DNA of 17,680 nucleotides from an uncultured Muribaculum sp. GTDB taxonomy: Bacteria; Bacteroidota; Bacteroidia; Bacteroidales; Muribaculaceae. The stretch covers positions 1 to 17,680 of the forward strand of contig CAJTSK010000043.1 of the NCBI GenBank assembly GCA_910578835.1, written 5' to 3'. Each line of letters begins with the position of its first letter. Within the stretch, counting starts at the first letter, position 1. A model generated the notes under the pieces. The model was not told the DNA's origin. It did no database searches and saw only the letters and a list, made by a program, of their open reading frames with translations. Of the stretch, positions 15,522-17,680 are shown one piece after another. The translations under genes were made by a program, and so were the position numbers.

Positions 15522-16469
15522 ATGGACAATATAAGCCCTGACATATCAATAGTAGTGCCTGTATTCAACCGTGGCATGGTAGTCACCGCCACACTCGATT
15601 CCATCGCCGCACAGACCGAGCGCCCCCTCGCCTTGATTATCGTTGACAACAACTCGACCGACAACAGCCTGGCTGTTGTGACCGAATGGGCGAAGCTGCA
15701 TGACTCCCCCGACTTTGCTGTCACCGTATTGAGCGAGCCCATCCCGGGTGCGGCGGCGGCACGCAACAAAGGCTTTGAATCGGTCACTACACCCTACGTG
15801 ATGTTTTTTGACTCTGACGACCTCATGTCGCCCAACCATGTAAAGGATTTTGCCGACACCTTTCGCGCCGACCCGCTACTTGACATTGTGGGACGCGACA
15901 TAATATCGCTCGAACTCGACGGCAGCAAAAAGCGACATCCGTTTGCCGACAGCGACATGATGTTTCGCCACTCGTTCAACGCCATACTTTCGACCCAACG
16001 CTATGCGGTAAAGTCATCATTTCTCCGCAAGGCTGGCTGCTGGAATCCCGATGCTCTTGCATGGAATGACTTTGAACTCGGATTCCGCATGCTTGTCAAC
16101 CACCCGAAATGCAAGAAAATCGACAACAATGTTTCGGTAACAATGCACCGCCTTGCAGAGTCAATAACCGGAACATCTTACTCGGCGACCCCGCAAAAAT
16201 GGGAGCATTCGCTTAATCTCATCGAACAGACGCTTACAGCCGCAGGCTATCAGGCAGGAGCTATAGAACTTCGGCGTATCGTGCTCGCAGCCTTATACTC
16301 ACGCGAAGGGTCGCCACAAGGCGCAAGGTTGCTCGGTGAAGTCACAGGAAGGGAGAAAAACGCCGTAAAAAATATAATTTACCGCCTCGCATACCATTAT
16401 ACGCGCAAAGGAGGCAGGGGCATCCACATTTTACTTCGCCCTATTCTGAAATTTTTTAAAGATGTTTAA
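15522..16469 (+). CDS. GT2-family glycosyltransferase
   Basis: A 315-residue GT-A-fold sugar transferase, distinct in sequence from the preceding GT2. Nucleotide-binding motifs are ISIVVPVFNR (8-17) and VDNNSTDNS (41-49). PGAAAARNKGF (75-85) is the conserved arginine-asparagine segment, FFDSDD (95-100) the DxD metal site, and WNDFELGFRML (181-191) holds the probable catalytic aspartate in the (E/N)DxE-like position. The C-terminal 90 residues are basic and helical without a clear membrane span. It is the last gene of the lipoprotein-GT operon. Downstream there is no strong terminator, only an A/T-only 8-bp stem over the stop codon (16453-16472), before the greA promoter. Confidence 0.9.
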   Translation: MDNISPDISIVVPVFNRGMVVTATLDSIAAQTERPLALIIVDNNSTDNSLAVVTEWAKLHDSPDFAVTVLSEPIPGAAAARNKGFESVTTPYVMFFDSDDLMSPNHVKDFADTFRADPLLDIVGRDIISLELDGSKKRHPFADSDMMFRHSFNAILSTQRYAVKSSFLRKAGCWNPDALAWNDFELGFRMLVNHPKCKKIDNNVSVTMHRLAESITGTSYSATPQKWEHSLNLIEQTLTAAGYQAGAIELRRIVLAALYSREGSPQGARLLGEVTGREKNAVKNIIYRLAYHYTRKGGRGIHILLRPILKFFKDV

Positions 16470-16508
16470 AAACATACAGCGATAAAGCGCTTTGACAAAA
16501 ATATTCAC

Positions 16509-16516
16509 TATCTTTG
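16509..16516 (+). promoter_or_regulatory. -7 promoter box for greA
   Basis: TATCTTTG exactly fits TAnnTTTG. The nearest TTTG (16491-16494) is only 14 bases upstream, too close for a normal -33 element. A 10-bp palindrome, AAAGCGCTTT (16484-16493), overlaps that TTTG. The start site would be near 16523, about 97 bases before the greA ATG: the longest leader in the window. Confidence 0.6.
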
Positions 16517-16550
16517 CATCGTAAACATTACAAGGAATTTTATTAAAGGG

Positions 16551-16582
16551 GTCTCGCCCAATGGTCGAGATTCTTTCTTTTT
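16551..16582 (+). terminator. Terminator-like hairpin in the greA leader
   Basis: TCTCG (16552-16556) pairs with CGAGA (16566-16570) around a 9-base loop; two further G-U pairs can extend the base. The stem is followed at once by TTCTTTCTTTTTT (16571-16583). It lies downstream of the predicted greA promoter and upstream of the ATG, so it would act as an attenuator or the end of a short leader RNA rather than as the terminator of the glycosyltransferase operon. The stem is short, so a read-through structure or chance is possible. Confidence 0.4.
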
Positions 16583-16619
16583 TACTCATTTACTAAACCA
16601 TCAAACAAAACCATTAATC

Positions 16620-17090
16620 ATGGCGATTACTTACATGACCCGCGAGGGGTACAAAAAGAAAATGGATGAAATCGCTTATCTTGAAACAGTTAAGCGTCCG
16701 GAAATATCACGTGCAATAGCTGAGGCACGCGACAAGGGTGACCTGTCGGAAAATGCCGAGTATGATGCCGCCAAAGAAGCACAGGGTCTATTGGAAATGA
16801 AAATTTCACAGCTGAAAGACCTTGTGGCAAACGCCCGCATACTTGACGAAAGTCAGCTCAATACAGAAATCATACAGATATTAAATAAAGTAAAAATCAA
16901 GAATGTCGCCAATGGAATGACTGTAGAATACACAATCGTTGCCGACAGCGAAGCAAACCTCAAGGAAAAGAAACTCGCATCAAGCACCCCGGTAGCTCAG
17001 GCTCTTCTCGGTCACAAGGTGGGCGATGTTGTGGAAGTAAAGATTCCCGCAGGTATTGCAAAGTTTGAAATTCTTGAAATATCATTCTAA
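16620..17090 (+). CDS. greA: Transcription elongation factor GreA
   Basis: Binds the RNA polymerase secondary channel and stimulates cleavage of backtracked RNA, rescuing stalled complexes. The 156-residue length is normal. The N-terminal antiparallel coiled coil spans about 8-76; its tip, GDLSENAEYDAAKE (40-53), carries the catalytic acidic pair Asp41 and Glu44. The C-terminal FKBP-like domain (about 82-156) has the end signature TPVAQALLGHKVGDVVEVKI (123-142), ending IAKFEILEISF. The sequence is typical in every motif. It is followed after 10 bases by the HIT gene, implying one transcript, and preceded by a structured leader with its own promoter. Confidence 0.97.
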   Translation: MAITYMTREGYKKKMDEIAYLETVKRPEISRAIAEARDKGDLSENAEYDAAKEAQGLLEMKISQLKDLVANARILDESQLNTEIIQILNKVKIKNVANGMTVEYTIVADSEANLKEKKLASSTPVAQALLGHKVGDVVEVKIPAGIAKFEILEISF

Positions 17091-17100
17091 TCATAACGTT

Positions 17101-17496
17101 ATGGCTACAATCTTCAGCAAAATAGTCGCCGGCGAGATTCCCTCCTACAAAATCGCCGAAGATGACAAGCATTATGCTTTTCTTGACATCAATCCGGTAG
17201 CTCCGGGTCACACACTCGTGATTCCCAAAAAGGAAGTCAGCTACCTCTTTGACTTGAGCGACGAAGAGTACACCGCCCTTCAGCTTTTTGCAAAAAAAGT
17301 GGCACTTGCCATGAAGAAAGCCCTCCCCTGCGAGCGCATAGGCGTGACGGTAATCGGACTTGAAGTGCCACATGCCCACATACACCTTGTGCCCATCACC
17401 ACCGAGGGCGACATGAACTTCTCAAAGCCTAAAATGACGCTTGACCCGACAGAGATGGCTGAAATAAAAGAAAAAATCACCAAGTACATTAACTGA
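17101..17496 (+). CDS. HIT-family nucleotide phosphohydrolase
   Basis: A 131-residue histidine-triad protein of the Hint branch, which hydrolyses purine nucleoside phosphoramidates and related AMP conjugates; the natural substrate in bacteria is rarely known. The start ATIFSKIVAGEIPSYKIAED (2-21) is the classic HIT N-terminus. AFLDINPVAPGHTLVIPK (26-43) contributes to the nucleotide pocket, and HAHIHLVP (91-98) is the HxHxH active site, with His93 the expected nucleophile. I start at 17101, 10 bases after greA; an in-frame ATG at 17056 inside greA would add 15 unconserved residues. The last base of its stop is the first base of the next gene's ATG (TGATG), so translational coupling is likely. 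Confidence 0.95.
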   Translation: MATIFSKIVAGEIPSYKIAEDDKHYAFLDINPVAPGHTLVIPKKEVSYLFDLSDEEYTALQLFAKKVALAMKKALPCERIGVTVIGLEVPHAHIHLVPITTEGDMNFSKPKMTLDPTEMAEIKEKITKYIN

Positions 17497-17680
17497 TGAA
17501 ATATCTTGTCTTCGGGACTGGAGGAGTAGGCGGCAGCATTGCCGCCTTCCTTCATTTATCGGGATGCGATGTCGACTGTATCGCCCGCGGAGAGGCTCTG
17601 AATGCAATCAATGAACGTGGACTTATGGCTCAGTAGAAAATCAGTGGGGAAATAAATTTTTCACAGCCAAAGATTATAGC
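17496..17680 (+). pseudogene. Ketopantoate reductase-like gene, 5' part, interrupted by an amber codon
   Basis: The frame from ATG 17496 begins MKYLVFGTGGVGGSIAAFL, an N-terminal NADP-binding GxGxxG strand-turn-helix, and continues to CIARGEALNAINERGL (about residues 28-43), typical of the PanE/ApbA family. That family reduces 2-dehydropantoate to pantoate with NADPH. After 46 codons there is an in-frame TAG (17634-17636). Reading through, the same frame continues KISGEINFSQPKII up to the window edge, which still fits the family, so a single-base nonsense change (or sequence error) is more likely than a frameshift. The standard code applies: TAG ends coaD and the M20 gene here. The rest of the gene is beyond the window, so its true state is unknown. 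It is coupled to the HIT gene by a TGATG junction. Confidence 0.65.

Noticed and set aside
16453..16472. TTTTTAAA-GATG-TTTAAAAA stem over the stop codon of the last glycosyltransferase
   Set aside because: The stem contains only A and T and has no following T-tract, so it would be too weak for a confident terminator.
16484..16493. 10-bp palindrome AAAGCGCTTT upstream of the greA -7 box
   Set aside because: It is short, has no flanking symmetry and only one copy was noticed. It could be an operator, but nothing else supports that.
17634..17636. Possible reassignment of TAG as a sense codon
   Set aside because: TAG serves as a normal stop at the end of coaD and of the M20 gene in this same window, so an isolated nonsense change or sequence error is simpler.
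1..17680. Search for tRNA or rRNA genes, CRISPR arrays, insertion sequences, toxin-antitoxin pairs and phage genes
   Set aside because: None was recognised by reading the sequence. All gaps are shorter than about 160 bases, and every long open frame is accounted for by a chromosomal gene or its shadow.

Overview
The window is about 17.7 kb of chromosome-like DNA from a Bacteroidota bacterium, most probably order Bacteroidales and perhaps a Muribaculaceae-type gut organism. The order rests on several signs: near-perfect TAnnTTTG -7 promoter boxes in the gaps before operons, almost no Shine-Dalgarno sequences, and families typical of the phylum (a DUF4369/thioredoxin-like lipoprotein, a DUF4954 protein, a ComEC without a recognisable C-terminal metallo-hydrolase motif, an M20 deacylase of the Bacteroides arginine type). 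The family-level guess is inference from gene content and overall protein character.

Layout: at the left edge (1-115) there is no gene but a run of hairpins on the minus strand, one of them a probable terminator for a Crp/Fnr-family regulator (116-817, minus). That regulator is divergent from aroE (shikimate dehydrogenase, 959-1714), which overlaps or abuts comEC (to 3605). A lone M20 deacylase with its own promoter follows (3691-4752). A new promoter then starts a tightly packed run: parE (topoisomerase IV subunit B), coaD, a secreted S41 processing protease, hflX and a DUF4954 protein (4820-12076). Overlaps of 20 and 4 bases and gaps of 7 and 20 bases suggest one operon. A further promoter starts a lipoprotein with a cysteine-less thioredoxin fold, followed by three glycosyltransferases (GT4, GT2, GT2; 12147-16469). 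The last unit is greA, a HIT-family hydrolase and the 5' part of a ketopantoate reductase-like gene (16620 to the right edge), preceded by a roughly 100-base leader with a terminator-like hairpin.

Most of the window is housekeeping: aromatic amino acid synthesis, DNA uptake, arginine synthesis or peptide deacylation, DNA topology, coenzyme A synthesis, envelope proteolysis, ribosome-associated GTPase and transcript cleavage. No mobile element, CRISPR array, defence locus or RNA gene can be demonstrated. coaD and the ketopantoate reductase-like gene both belong to the pantothenate/CoA route but sit in different operons.

Points that deserve a second look are: a perfect 16-bp palindrome flanked by a 7-bp inverted repeat exactly over the start of the Crp/Fnr promoter; an in-frame amber codon early in the panE-like gene; a terminator-like hairpin in the greA leader; the redox-dead thioredoxin lipoprotein co-transcribed with glycosyltransferases; the DUF4954 protein of unknown function; and a possible group II intron 5' end at the left edge. 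No clearly new multi-gene system is visible.
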